Origin: UBA1479 sp963976055
GTDB lineage: Bacteria; Pseudomonadota; Alphaproteobacteria; Rhodospirillales; Casp-alpha2
Assembly (NCBI GenBank): GCA_963976055.1
Contig: CAXBJB010000003.1
Coordinates: forward strand, 62,001-126,000
DNA length: 64,000 nt
Direction of reading: 5' to 3'
Shown here: piece after piece, positions 34,393-43,164 of the stretch
How the letters are laid out: each line of letters opens with the position of its first letter
How positions within the stretch are numbered: the stretch's first letter is position 1
Made by a program: the position numbers and the translations under genes
Notes under the pieces: generated by a model
The model's input: the letters and a program-made list of their open reading frames with translations, nothing else
Told to the model about the DNA's origin: nothing
The model's database searches: none

Positions 34393-34493
34393 TAATATTG
34401 CAGCCGTAACGGCGGGGCCGCGGGGCGGCTCCGCCGGACGGCGCGGGAGGTGACGTTAAGGGCGGAAAGTGCTGGCTTCTGGTTTCTGGTGTA

Positions 34494-34503
34494 TTGTATA
34501 CCA
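34494..34503. promoter_or_regulatory. GTATAC site upstream of the GntR gene
   Basis: TTGTATACCA, preceded by TGGTG, lies 97 bp before the GntR/FCD regulator gene and shares the half site GTATACCA with the palindrome before the transporter operon (30992-31001). It is a good candidate for autoregulation. Confidence 0.5.
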
Positions 34504-34599
34504 CAGCGAAAGCGGCTATACCCTCGGCCAAGCCGGCAGGGGGCAAGTGGGAACCCGCCGGCAACACGATCAACTTAGGGGACTCCCCGGGACAAAACC

Positions 34600-35328
34600 A
34601 TGGAAAGAGAAGCCGAAAGCATTGCCGATACGGAAGCGACGGGGTCGTCCGGACTGGTCGTGCAGCCGATCGACGCGAACTTCTCGCTCAAGGACCGGAT
34701 CTACGATTCCTTGAGGCGGGCGATCACCTCCATGAACATCTATGCCGAGGACGCCGAGCTTCGGCTCGACGAACGAAAACTTTCCGAACAGCTTGAGATC
34801 AGCCGCACGCCGATCCGCGAAGCCCTGGCCCGCCTGGAGCAGGAGGGCCTGGTTCATATCGTTCCACGCAAGGGTGTGTTCATCGTGCGCAAGACCAAGC
34901 GCGAGGTCCTGGAATTGATCACCGTTTGGGCGGCGCTGGAAAGCATGGCCGCGCGGCTCGCGACCGAGGTCGCGTCCGACGAGGGCATCGCTGAGCTGCG
35001 GACCATGTTCGCGGATGTCGAAAGCGAAGAAGCCAAGGCCGCCATCGACGAATATTCGTCCAAGAACATCCGTTTCCATCAGGCGATCCTGAAGCTCGGC
35101 GGCTGCAAGCTGATCCAGGACATGTCCGATAACCTGTTTATCCATATGCGTTCGATCCGCGCCCGCACCATTTCCGAGGGCGACCGCGCCAAGCGGTCGG
35201 TGATCGACCATATGCATATCATTGAGGCGCTCGAACAACGGGACGCCGAGCTGGCTGAACGGCTGGTCCGGGAGCATTCCATGAACCTGGCCCGGCATAT
35301 CGAACAACACGTGGATTACTTGGACTAG
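34600..35328 (+). CDS. GntR-family transcriptional regulator, FCD (FadR-type) subgroup
   Basis: The 242-residue protein has an N-terminal winged helix (about 30-100; helix-turn-helix DERKLSEQLEISRTPIREAL). An all-helical FCD ligand domain follows, whose metal/acid-binding pattern is seen in R-F-H-Q-A-I at about 160-165 and the later DHMHIIEAL and VREHSMNLARHIEQH. FCD regulators usually respond to organic acids. Between the TTT transporter operon and oxc, it probably controls one or both. GTATAC palindromes before its own gene and before the transporter support this. Confidence 0.9.
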   Translation: MEREAESIADTEATGSSGLVVQPIDANFSLKDRIYDSLRRAITSMNIYAEDAELRLDERKLSEQLEISRTPIREALARLEQEGLVHIVPRKGVFIVRKTKREVLELITVWAALESMAARLATEVASDEGIAELRTMFADVESEEAKAAIDEYSSKNIRFHQAILKLGGCKLIQDMSDNLFIHMRSIRARTISEGDRAKRSVIDHMHIIEALEQRDAELAERLVREHSMNLARHIEQHVDYLD

Positions 35329-35414
35329 GGACAATCCGTCAGGCGCCCCGGTTCGCCATCGATAGACGGGGGCCTGACTTCGGTCCAGCAGAGACCGCAA
35401 GGGAGAACAAAGAA

Positions 35415-37154
35415 ATGGCAAATACGGCAACCGATACCCAGGCGCAGGAGGCCCCCGAGGCCGGCACGCTTACGGACGGTTTTCACCTCGTCATCGACGC
35501 GCTGAAGCTGAACGGTATCACCAATATCTATAACGTGCCGGGGATTCCGATCACCGACCTGGGCCGCTTCATGCAGGCCGAGGGCATGCGCGTTCTGTCG
35601 TTCCGCCACGAGCAGCACGCCGGCTACGCCGCCGCGATCGCGGGCTACCTGACCCAGAGGCCTGGCGTGTGCCTGACCGTGTCGGCGCCGGGCTTCCTCA
35701 ACGGCCTGACCGCGCTGGCCCATGCCACGACCAACTGCTACCCGATGATCCTGATTTCGGGCTCGTCCGAACGGGAAATCGTCGACCTGATGCAGGGCGA
35801 CTACGAGGAAATGGATCAGCTCGCCATCGCCAAGCCGCTGTGCAAGGCCGCCTACCGCGTGCTGCACGCCGAAGACATCGGCATCGCCGTCGCCCGCGCC
35901 ATCCGCGCTGCCGTTTCGGGCCGGCCGGGTGGGGTTTATCTCGATCTTCCGGCCGCCCTTTTAGGCCAGACCATGGACGCCCTGAAGGGCCAGCAGTCGC
36001 TGGTCAAGGTGATCGACCCGGCTCCGGCGCAGCTGCCGGCACCGGCAGCGGTTACCCGCGCCCTCGAGGTCCTGAAGGCGGCCAAGAAGCCGCTCATCAT
36101 CCTGGGCAAGGGTGCGGCCTATTCCCAGGCCGACGACAAGATTCGCGAGCTCGTCGAAAAATCCGGCATTCCCTACATCGCCATGAGCATGGCCAAGGGC
36201 CTGCTGCCGGACGATCACGACCTGTACGCCGGCGCCGCGCGCTCGCTGGTCCTGAAGGAATCGGACACGGTCATGCTGATCGGCGCCCGGCTCAACTGGT
36301 TGCTCAGCCACGGCAAGGGCAAGCAGTGGGGCGATGCACCGAAGAAGTTCGTGCACATCGACATCGACCCCAAGGAAATGGATTCCAACGTCGAAATCGC
36401 CGCACCCATGGTCGGCGATATCGCGTCCTGCGTCGGGTTGCTGCTCGACGGCATGGGCGGCGACTGGAAGACCCCGCCGTCCGACTGGATCAACGCGGTC
36501 AAGGCCAAGCGCGACGCCAACGTTGAAAAGATGGCGCCGCGTCTGCAGAACAACAACGTGCCCATGGACTTCCACGGCGCCCTTGGCGTGCTCAAGCGCA
36601 TCGTCGCCGCGAACCCGGACATGGTGCTGGTCAACGAAGGGGCCAACACGCTCGATTTCGCGCGTTCCATCATCGACATGTTCAAGCCGCGCAAGCGTCT
36701 GGACGTCGGCACCTGGGGCGTCATGGGCATCGGCATGGGCCAAGCCATCGCGGCCGCGGTCGAAACCGGCGAGCAAGTGCTCTGCATCGAGGGCGACAGC
36801 GCGTTCGGGTTCTCCGGCATGGAGATCGAAACGATCTGCCGCTACAACCTGCCGGTCTGCGTGGTGGTGTTCAACAACGGTGGCATCTACCGCGGCACCG
36901 ACAAGAACCCGACGGGCGGTTCCGACGTGGCGCCGACCGTGTTCGTCAAGGACGCCCGCTACGACAAGATGATGGAGGCCTTCGGCGGCCTCGGCTTCTA
37001 CGCGACGTCTCCGGATGAACTGAACCAGGCGGTGACCGAGGCCATCAAGGCCGGTCGGCCGGCCCTGGTCAACGCGGTCATCGACGAAAACGCCGGCACC
37101 GAAAGCGGTCGCATCGGCAATCTGAACCCGCAGAGCGTCGTCGCGAAGAAGTAA
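35415..37154 (+). CDS. oxc: Oxalyl-CoA decarboxylase
   Basis: This ThDP-dependent enzyme converts oxalyl-CoA to formyl-CoA and CO2. The 579-residue protein has the three-domain ThDP fold. The cofactor-activating glutamate lies in FRHEQHAGYAA (near residue 60). The middle domain contains LIILGKGAAYSQADDKIRELVE, and the C-terminal ThDP motif begins GDSAFGFSGMEIETICRYN and ends FNNGG. NVPGIPITDLGRFMQAEGM near the N-terminus is highly characteristic of Oxc. An AAGGGAGA ribosome site precedes ATG 35415. frc follows 40 bp later, the classical oxalate-degrading pair. Confidence 0.95.
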   Translation: MANTATDTQAQEAPEAGTLTDGFHLVIDALKLNGITNIYNVPGIPITDLGRFMQAEGMRVLSFRHEQHAGYAAAIAGYLTQRPGVCLTVSAPGFLNGLTALAHATTNCYPMILISGSSEREIVDLMQGDYEEMDQLAIAKPLCKAAYRVLHAEDIGIAVARAIRAAVSGRPGGVYLDLPAALLGQTMDALKGQQSLVKVIDPAPAQLPAPAAVTRALEVLKAAKKPLIILGKGAAYSQADDKIRELVEKSGIPYIAMSMAKGLLPDDHDLYAGAARSLVLKESDTVMLIGARLNWLLSHGKGKQWGDAPKKFVHIDIDPKEMDSNVEIAAPMVGDIASCVGLLLDGMGGDWKTPPSDWINAVKAKRDANVEKMAPRLQNNNVPMDFHGALGVLKRIVAANPDMVLVNEGANTLDFARSIIDMFKPRKRLDVGTWGVMGIGMGQAIAAAVETGEQVLCIEGDSAFGFSGMEIETICRYNLPVCVVVFNNGGIYRGTDKNPTGGSDVAPTVFVKDARYDKMMEAFGGLGFYATSPDELNQAVTEAIKAGRPALVNAVIDENAGTESGRIGNLNPQSVVAKK

Positions 37155-37194
37155 CGCGCTCTATTCGATCAAAACTGAAAAACGGGAACGAACA

Positions 37195-38439
37195 ATGAAA
37201 GCTCTCGAAGGCGTCAAAATCCTGGACATGACTCACGTGCAGTCGGGTCCCACCTGCACCCAGCTTCTGGCCTGGTTCGGGGCCGACGTGATCAAGGTGG
37301 AACGTCCCGGCGTCGGTGACGCGACCCGCAAGCAGCTGGTCGACGTGCCCGGCGCCGACAGCCTGTATTTCACCATGCTGAACCATAACAAGCGTTCGGT
37401 GACGCTGAACACCAAGTCCGACGAGGGCAAGGCGATCTTCACCAAGCTGATCCAGCATTGCGACGTGATGGTCGAGAATTTCGCGCCCGGCGCGCTCGAC
37501 CGCATGGGCTTTTCCTGGGAGAAAATCCAGGAAATCAACCCGCGCATGATCTATGCCTCGGTCAAGGGTTTCGGCCCCGGCCCCTACGCCGAATGCAAGG
37601 TCTATGAGAACGTCGCGCAATGCGCCGGCGGCTCCGCGTCCACGACCGGCATGCTGGGCGACCTCCCGATGGTCACCGGCGCCCAGATCGGCGACAGCGG
37701 CACGGGCCTGCACCTCGCCCTCGGCATCGTCACGGCGCTGTATCAGCGCACCCATTCGGGCAAGGGTCAGCGCGTCGAATGCGCCATGCAGGATTCGGTG
37801 CTTAACCTGTGCCGCGTCAAGCTGCGGGACCAGCAGCGCCTGAAAGCCGGTCCGCTGACCGAGTATTCCCAGTACGGCGAAGGCATCCCCTTCGGCGATG
37901 CGACGCCGCGCGCGGGCAACGATTCCGGCGGCGGCCAGCCGGGCCGCATCCTGAAGTGCAAGGGTTGGGAAACCGATCCCAACGCCTATACCTACTTCAT
38001 CACCCAGGCGGCGGTGTGGGAGAAGATCTGCGACGTCATCGGCAAGCCCGAATGGAAGACGGACGAAGATTTCGCCACGCCGAAGGCGCGGCTGCCGCAT
38101 CTCAACCAGATTTTCGAGGCCATCGAGGCCTGGACCATGACCAAGACCAAATTCGAGGTCATGGAAATCTGCAATCCGTTGGATATCCCCGTCGGCCCGA
38201 TCTTGTCGATGAAGGAAATCGCCGAGGAACAAAGCCTGCGCGACACCGGCACGGTGGTCGAGGTCGATCATCCGGAACGCGGCGCCTACCTCACGGTCGG
38301 CAACCCGATCAAGCTGTCCGATTGCCCGGCCGACGTGAAACGGTCACCGTTGTTGGGTGAGCACACGGACGAGATCCTCGCGGAAATCGGCCTGAGTTCG
38401 GACGAAATCGAAGCCGCGAAGACGGGCGGCGCGGTCTGA
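37195..38439 (+). CDS. frc: Formyl-CoA transferase (formyl-CoA:oxalate CoA-transferase)
   Basis: Frc is a class III (CaiB-type) CoA-transferase moving CoA from formyl-CoA to oxalate, giving formate and oxalyl-CoA. The 414-residue protein has the Frc-typical start LEGVKILDMTHVQSGPTCTQ and the catalytic aspartate D167 in QIGDSGTG, equivalent to D169 of Oxalobacter Frc. GGQPGRILKCKGWE, also typical of this family, follows. It sits between oxc and a formyl-THF-hydrolase-like gene, so its formate product can be handled by the neighbouring C1 genes. Confidence 0.94.
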   Translation: MKALEGVKILDMTHVQSGPTCTQLLAWFGADVIKVERPGVGDATRKQLVDVPGADSLYFTMLNHNKRSVTLNTKSDEGKAIFTKLIQHCDVMVENFAPGALDRMGFSWEKIQEINPRMIYASVKGFGPGPYAECKVYENVAQCAGGSASTTGMLGDLPMVTGAQIGDSGTGLHLALGIVTALYQRTHSGKGQRVECAMQDSVLNLCRVKLRDQQRLKAGPLTEYSQYGEGIPFGDATPRAGNDSGGGQPGRILKCKGWETDPNAYTYFITQAAVWEKICDVIGKPEWKTDEDFATPKARLPHLNQIFEAIEAWTMTKTKFEVMEICNPLDIPVGPILSMKEIAEEQSLRDTGTVVEVDHPERGAYLTVGNPIKLSDCPADVKRSPLLGEHTDEILAEIGLSSDEIEAAKTGGAV

Positions 38440-38488
38440 CCGCACCCCGATCGCAGCGAAACACAAAGATCCCCAAGGGAGGACCCTC

Positions 38489-39412
38489 ATGCGTTTGATC
38501 CTTAACGGCCAGCAGGCCTTCGGCAAGGCCACGTTGGAAGCGATCCTGGAAAAGGGCACGGACGAAATCGTCGGCGTGTTCTGCGCGCCGGACAAGGAAG
38601 GCAAACCGGCCGACCCGGTGAAGGAATTCGCCTTGGAAAAGGGCCTGCCGCTGTTCCAGCCGCCCAACTACACGGACAAGGAAGTGCTGGACCACATCCG
38701 GTCCCTCAACGCGGACCTGATGGTCATGGCCTACATGATCATCTTCGTGCCGGAAGAGGCGCGTGACATCCCGACCCACGGGTCGATCTGCTTCCATCCG
38801 TCCCTGCTGCCCAAGCATCGCGGCCCGTCGTCCATTAACTGGCCGATCATCGGCGGTGCGACGGAAACGGGGATCACCATCTTCTGGCCCGACGACGGTC
38901 TGGACGAAGGCTTCATCCTGCATCAGGACAAGGTCGCGATCGGCCCCGACGACACGCTGGGCGACATCTACTTCGGCAAGATCTTCGACCGCGGCGTGGC
39001 GATGATGCTGGAAGCCATCGACATGGTGAAAGCCGGCAACCCGCCGAAGATTCCCCAGAACGAAGACGAGGCGACCTATGAATCCTGGTGCCGCAAGAAG
39101 GACATGCAGATCGATTGGTCGAAGCCCGTGGCCGAGGTCTACAACCAAATCCGCGGCTGCAACCCGCAGCCGGGTGCCTGGACCACCATCGACGGCAATG
39201 AATTGTCGATCTTCGATTCCCGTAAAGTGGATGGCGACACCGGCGGCAAGCCGGGTGAGGTCGTCGGCATCGAAGACGATCACATCCTGGTCGCCGCCCC
39301 CGGCGGCGCCGTCAAGGTGATGCGTCTGCGCCCCCACGACGACAAGAAGATCACCGCTGCCGAATACGTGGCCAAAGTCGGCTTGCAGAAAGGGAAGGTG
39401 CTGGGCGCCTAA
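38489..39412 (+). CDS. Formyltransferase-fold protein resembling the 10-formyl-THF hydrolase domain
   Basis: The 307-residue protein resembles the N-terminal hydrolase domain of 10-formyltetrahydrofolate dehydrogenase (ALDH1L1) more than Fmt. Characteristic blocks are HPSLLPKHRGPSSINW, TIFWPDDGLDEG and the C-terminal barrel. Catalytic H103 and D139 are spaced 36 residues apart as in the family (H106, D142). The Asn of the Fmt N-x-H motif is a cysteine (C101). There is no ALDH domain, so it cannot oxidise the formyl group alone. In an oxalate/formate operon just before fhs it may hydrolyse surplus formyl-THF or move a formyl group between CoA and THF; both are inferences. An AAGGGAGGA ribosome site precedes the ATG. 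Confidence 0.85.
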   Translation: MRLILNGQQAFGKATLEAILEKGTDEIVGVFCAPDKEGKPADPVKEFALEKGLPLFQPPNYTDKEVLDHIRSLNADLMVMAYMIIFVPEEARDIPTHGSICFHPSLLPKHRGPSSINWPIIGGATETGITIFWPDDGLDEGFILHQDKVAIGPDDTLGDIYFGKIFDRGVAMMLEAIDMVKAGNPPKIPQNEDEATYESWCRKKDMQIDWSKPVAEVYNQIRGCNPQPGAWTTIDGNELSIFDSRKVDGDTGGKPGEVVGIEDDHILVAAPGGAVKVMRLRPHDDKKITAAEYVAKVGLQKGKVLGA

Positions 39413-39486
39413 GCGGCGGCCGGCATCGACCCAGAGGAAACAACCCAGGCTCCAGAGATCCCGAAAGAGGGACGCGAGAGGAAACC

Positions 39487-41160
39487 ATGCCCAAAAGTGA
39501 TATTGAAATCGCCCGCGAAGCCACAATGAAGCCCATCGCCGATGTCGGCGCCGAGAAGCTGGGCATTCCCGGCGACGCACTTCTGCAGTACGGCCCGCAC
39601 AAGGCCAAGGTCGACATGACCTACCTGAAGTCGTTGGAGAGCAATCCCGACGGCAAGCTGATTCTGGTCACCGCCGTGACCCCGACCCCCGCTGGCGAAG
39701 GCAAGACCACGACCACCGTGGGCCTGGGCGACGGTCTGAACAAGATCGGCAAGAAGGCGATGATCTGCATCCGCGAACCTTCCCTCGGCCCCTGCTTCGG
39801 CATGAAGGGCGGAGCCGCCGGCGGCGGCTATGCCCAGGTGGTGCCGATGGAAGACATCAACCTGCACTTCACCGGCGACTTCCACGCCATCGGCATCGCC
39901 CACAATCTGCTGGCGGCGTTGATCGACAACCACATCTACTGGGGCCTGGAGCCGGCCATCGACAGCCGCCGCGTCGCCTTCAAGCGCGTCGTCGATATGA
40001 ACGACCGGGCGCTGCGCCAGATCACCAACTCGCTGGGCGGCGTTGCCAACGGCTTCCCCCGGGAAGACGGTTTCGACATCGTCGTGGCGTCGGAAATCAT
40101 GGCGATCTTCTGTCTGGCCACCAGTCTGCAGGACCTGACCGAGCGGATCGGCAACATCGTGATCGGCCAGAACCGCAATCGTGAGCCGATCTACGCCCGC
40201 GACGTCAAGGGCCCGGGCCCGATGTCGGTGCTGCTTAAGGAAGCCATCGCGCCGAACCTGGTGCAGACGCTGGAAAACAACCCGGCCTTCATCCACGGCG
40301 GTCCGTTCGCCAACATCGCGCATGGCTGTAACTCGGTCATCGCGACCAAGTCGGCGCTTAAGCTTGCCGACTACGTGGTGACGGAGGCCGGCTTCGGCGC
40401 CGACCTGGGCGCTGAGAAGTTCTTCGACATCAAGTGCCGCAAGGCGGGCCTCAAGCCGGCGGCGGCGGTCATCGTCGCCACCGTGCGCGCGCTGAAGATG
40501 CATGGCGGCGTGGCCAAAGCCGACCTGGGCACGGAGAACGTGGAGGCGGTCAAGAAGGGTTGCGAGAACCTGGTTCGCCACATCCGTAACACCCAGCAGT
40601 TCGGCGTGCCGGTGACGGTTTCCATCAACAACTTCATCACCGACACGGACGCCGAACTTCAGGCCGTGAAGGCGGCGGCCGAAGCCGAAGGCGTGAAGGC
40701 CTTCATCGCCACCCATTGGGCGGATGGCGGTGCCGGTACGGAAGACCTGGCCAAGCATGTTGTCGAACTCGCCGATTCCGGCGTTGCCGACTTCAAGCCG
40801 CTGTATCCGGACGACATGCCGCTGCGCGACAAGGTCGAAACCATCGTCAAGAAGATCTACGGCGGCGACGGCATCACCTGTGACGGCGCCATCGAAAAGC
40901 AGTTCGCCGACCTGCAGAAAGACTATGGGCACTTCCCGGTCTGCATGGCGAAGACGCAGTACAGCTTCTCGACCGATCCGGATGCCAAGGGCGCGCCGAC
41001 GGGCTTCACCGTGCCGATCCGCGAACTGCGGCTGTCGGCGGGGGCGGAATTCATCGTCGCCGTGACCGGCGCCATCATGACGATGCCGGGCCTGCCCAAG
41101 GTGCCGTCGGCGAATAACATCTATCTGAATGACCAAGGTCAAATCGAGGGTCTGTTCTAG
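39487..41160 (+). CDS. fhs: Formate-tetrahydrofolate ligase
   Basis: Fhs joins formate to THF with ATP, giving 10-formyl-THF. The 557-residue protein shows the P-loop TPTPAGEGKTTTTVGL at about 65-80, REPSLGPCFGMKGGAAGGGYAQV (diagnostic segment, partly quoted), the folate-site block LHFTGDFHAI and the ending LPKVPSANNIYLNDQGQIEGLF (partly quoted). Length is that of the bacterial enzyme. GAGAGGAAA precedes ATG 39487. It closes the oxc-frc-hydrolase-fhs series, linking oxalate breakdown to the C1 pool. Confidence 0.97.
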   Translation: MPKSDIEIAREATMKPIADVGAEKLGIPGDALLQYGPHKAKVDMTYLKSLESNPDGKLILVTAVTPTPAGEGKTTTTVGLGDGLNKIGKKAMICIREPSLGPCFGMKGGAAGGGYAQVVPMEDINLHFTGDFHAIGIAHNLLAALIDNHIYWGLEPAIDSRRVAFKRVVDMNDRALRQITNSLGGVANGFPREDGFDIVVASEIMAIFCLATSLQDLTERIGNIVIGQNRNREPIYARDVKGPGPMSVLLKEAIAPNLVQTLENNPAFIHGGPFANIAHGCNSVIATKSALKLADYVVTEAGFGADLGAEKFFDIKCRKAGLKPAAAVIVATVRALKMHGGVAKADLGTENVEAVKKGCENLVRHIRNTQQFGVPVTVSINNFITDTDAELQAVKAAAEAEGVKAFIATHWADGGAGTEDLAKHVVELADSGVADFKPLYPDDMPLRDKVETIVKKIYGGDGITCDGAIEKQFADLQKDYGHFPVCMAKTQYSFSTDPDAKGAPTGFTVPIRELRLSAGAEFIVAVTGAIMTMPGLPKVPSANNIYLNDQGQIEGLF

Positions 41161-41190
41161 ACGCTAGAGTGACCTGACCAATTCCGGCAG

Positions 41191-41211
41191 CCCCGGCCGC
41201 TTTGGCCGGGG
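41191..41211 (+). promoter_or_regulatory. Strong hairpin after fhs
   Basis: A perfect 8-bp GC stem (CCCCGGCC/GGCCGGGG) with loop GCTTT starts 30 nt after the fhs stop. It is not followed by a T-run, so it is more likely an mRNA-stabilising or partial termination structure between fhs and the stress-protein gene. Confidence 0.5.
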
Positions 41212-41238
41212 CGGTCCGGCCATAAGGGGAGGACGACC

Positions 41239-42093
41239 ATGAGCATCCGAAATATTCTTGTTCCCGTGCGTGGTGATGGTAAGGGCGAATTGGTCCTGAA
41301 TGCCGCAGTGGCGCTTGCGAAGAAATTCGATGCCCATATCGACGTCGTCCATGCCCGAATGAGCTCTCAAGATATGCTGGCCTACGGCGCGACCTTGGCC
41401 GGCGTGCGTGACGTGGTGAACGAGATCGCGGAGACCCATGCGGCCGACGAAGAGGCCCGGGTCAAGAAGCTGTACGTGGATTATTGCGAACGCCACGGCA
41501 TCGCCGACATCACCGAGCCGCGCAACGGCGTGAAGGGCGTATCCGCCTCGTGGCACGAGGAAAAGGGCCGCCAGGCCAACGTCGTCGCCCGCCGCGGCCG
41601 TCTGACTGACGTGATCTTCGTCGCTCAGCCCGATGGACAGTTGGGCGTCAATACCTTCGAGGCGGCCCTCATGGAAACCGGCAAGCCCGTGATCTGCGTC
41701 CCGTCCCGGGACATCAAGGAGATCGGCCGGAACATCGCCATCGCCTGGAACGGCAGCGCCGAGATTTCGGCCGCCGTCACGTCGTCCCGGCCGATCGTCG
41801 AAGGGGCGGAAAAACTGCTGATCCTGTCGGCGCCGGAAACCCATGGCGACGAGCTTCCCGCGTCGGACCTTGCCGAATACCTGCGTTGGCACGGAAAGAA
41901 AAGCGAGACCCAAATTCTCGACTGCGATCCGCACGAGGTCGGCCAGACGCTGCTGAAGGCTTGCGCCGACAACGGCATCGATCTGTTGTTGATGGGCGGC
42001 TACGCTCATGCCCGCCGACACGACTTCAAAATCGGCGGCGTCACCCAATACGTGGTCGAGAATGCCGAAATTCCGGTTCTCTTCCACCACTAA
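41239..42093 (+). CDS. Universal stress protein (tandem USP-like domains)
   Basis: The 284-residue protein begins MSIRNILVPVRGDGKGELVLNA, a USP first strand and helix. A second unit begins at about 155 with IGRNIAIAWNGSAEISAAV and ends with LLMGGYAHARRHDFKIGGVTQYVVENAEIPVLFHH, whose G-x-x-T/S-x-x-V pattern is the USP nucleotide-loop end (partly quoted in pieces). AGGGGAGGA precedes ATG 41239. It lies just after the oxalate/C1 genes in the same direction; the role is unknown, and stress tolerance or ligand sensing during growth on that substrate is only a guess. Confidence 0.85.
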   Translation: MSIRNILVPVRGDGKGELVLNAAVALAKKFDAHIDVVHARMSSQDMLAYGATLAGVRDVVNEIAETHAADEEARVKKLYVDYCERHGIADITEPRNGVKGVSASWHEEKGRQANVVARRGRLTDVIFVAQPDGQLGVNTFEAALMETGKPVICVPSRDIKEIGRNIAIAWNGSAEISAAVTSSRPIVEGAEKLLILSAPETHGDELPASDLAEYLRWHGKKSETQILDCDPHEVGQTLLKACADNGIDLLLMGGYAHARRHDFKIGGVTQYVVENAEIPVLFHH

Positions 42094-42218
42094 ATTCCGA
42101 TCCGGCGGCATTTTTCCCCGCTATTTCCACGATCAGGAAAAACCCCCGCTTTCGCTGCACTGCGTCATCGCGTTCTGTTGCCATGCGCGGCGCGGCCTGT
42201 TTAATGTCGCCCCCCGTT

Positions 42219-42235
42219 GAAACGTATACAATCCG
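42219..42235. promoter_or_regulatory. GTATAC-centred operator before the FAA-fold gene
   Basis: The minus strand reads CGGATTGTATACGTTTC. The site before the FAD oxidoreductase/BASS genes (54278-54294) reads CGGATTGTATACGTTCC, differing at one base over 17. It lies 59 bp before the FAA-fold gene. An identical 17-mer core this far apart in non-coding DNA is unlikely by chance and indicates a shared regulator, perhaps the GntR/FCD protein at 34600. Confidence 0.6.
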
Positions 42236-42294
42236 TCAGCAATCGGGGCGGCCCAGGCCGCGTCATAAGCAGCAATTCGTGGGGAAACAGAAGA

Positions 42295-43068
42295 ATGACT
42301 TTGTGGATCAGGTACGCGCGCCAGGGTGCGGAAGGTTTCGGCACGCTCGACGGCGATGTCATCAGCGTGCATTCCGGGGACATGTTCCAGGGTGCGAAGG
42401 CGACCGGCGAGACCCTTAATCTGGCGGACGTCACGGTTCTGGCGCCGGTGCGGCCGGGCAAGATCGTCGCCCTTTGGAACAACTACAACACCATGCGCGA
42501 GAAAATGAACGGCGTGCGCCCGGAAGAGCCGCTGTGGTTCATCAAGACCAACAACTCAGTTATCGGCACGGGTGCGGCCATCGAACGACCCGCCAGTTAC
42601 GACGGTAAGATCGTCTACGAAGGCGAACTGGGCATCGTCATCGGCAAGCGTTGCAAGAACGTGTCGGAAGCGGACGCGCTCGGCTATGTGTTTGGTTATA
42701 CCTGCGTCAATGACGTGACGGCGGCCGATATCCTGAAGCGCGATGAAACCTTCGCCCAATGGACCCGGTGCAAAAGCTTCGACACCTTCGGGCCGCTGGG
42801 ACCGGTCATCGCCACGGGCCTGGACCCCATGAAGCTGACCGTGAAGACGATCCTCAACGGTGCTGAACGGCAGAACTATCCGGTTTCGGACATGCTGCGC
42901 ACGCCGGCCAAGTTGATCAGTGAAATCTCCCACGATGTGACGCTGGAGCCGGGCGACGTCATCGCCTGCGGCACCAACGTCGGCGTCGGCAGCATGAAGG
43001 AGCCGTCCAACACGGTGGAGATTGTCATTGATGGAATTGGCACGCTAAGCAACACTTTCGATAATTAG
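42295..43068 (+). CDS. Fumarylacetoacetate hydrolase-fold protein
   Basis: This 257-residue enzyme belongs to the FAH superfamily of metal-dependent C-C hydrolases and decarboxylases acting on beta-keto or oxo acids. The metal-binding acids lie in KIVYEGELGIVIGKR (E-x-E at about 101-103) and the following GYTCVNDVTAADIL. CGTNVGVGSMKEPSNTVEI is the typical C-terminal loop. ATG 42295 is chosen because the family's N-terminal domain begins at MTLWIRYA; codons upstream of it overlap the GTATAC operator. Substrates in the family include oxaloacetate, acylpyruvates and 2-hydroxy-heptadienedioate; which applies is unknown. Confidence 0.88.
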   Translation: MTLWIRYARQGAEGFGTLDGDVISVHSGDMFQGAKATGETLNLADVTVLAPVRPGKIVALWNNYNTMREKMNGVRPEEPLWFIKTNNSVIGTGAAIERPASYDGKIVYEGELGIVIGKRCKNVSEADALGYVFGYTCVNDVTAADILKRDETFAQWTRCKSFDTFGPLGPVIATGLDPMKLTVKTILNGAERQNYPVSDMLRTPAKLISEISHDVTLEPGDVIACGTNVGVGSMKEPSNTVEIVIDGIGTLSNTFDN

Positions 43069-43110
43069 ACGGATCCGCTTCGCAACCGGGTCTGACGCAG
43101 GGAATACCGT

Positions 43111-43131
43111 GCGGGCATGCGACGTGCCCGC
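43111..43131 (+). promoter_or_regulatory. Hairpin between the FAA-fold and reductase genes
   Basis: A 7-bp stem GCGGGCA/TGCCCGC with a 7-nt loop lies midway in the 96-bp gap, 34 nt before the reductase start. No T-run follows. Confidence 0.35.
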
Positions 43132-43164
43132 CGCAGGGAAACAGAGAAAAGCAGGGAGAACATC

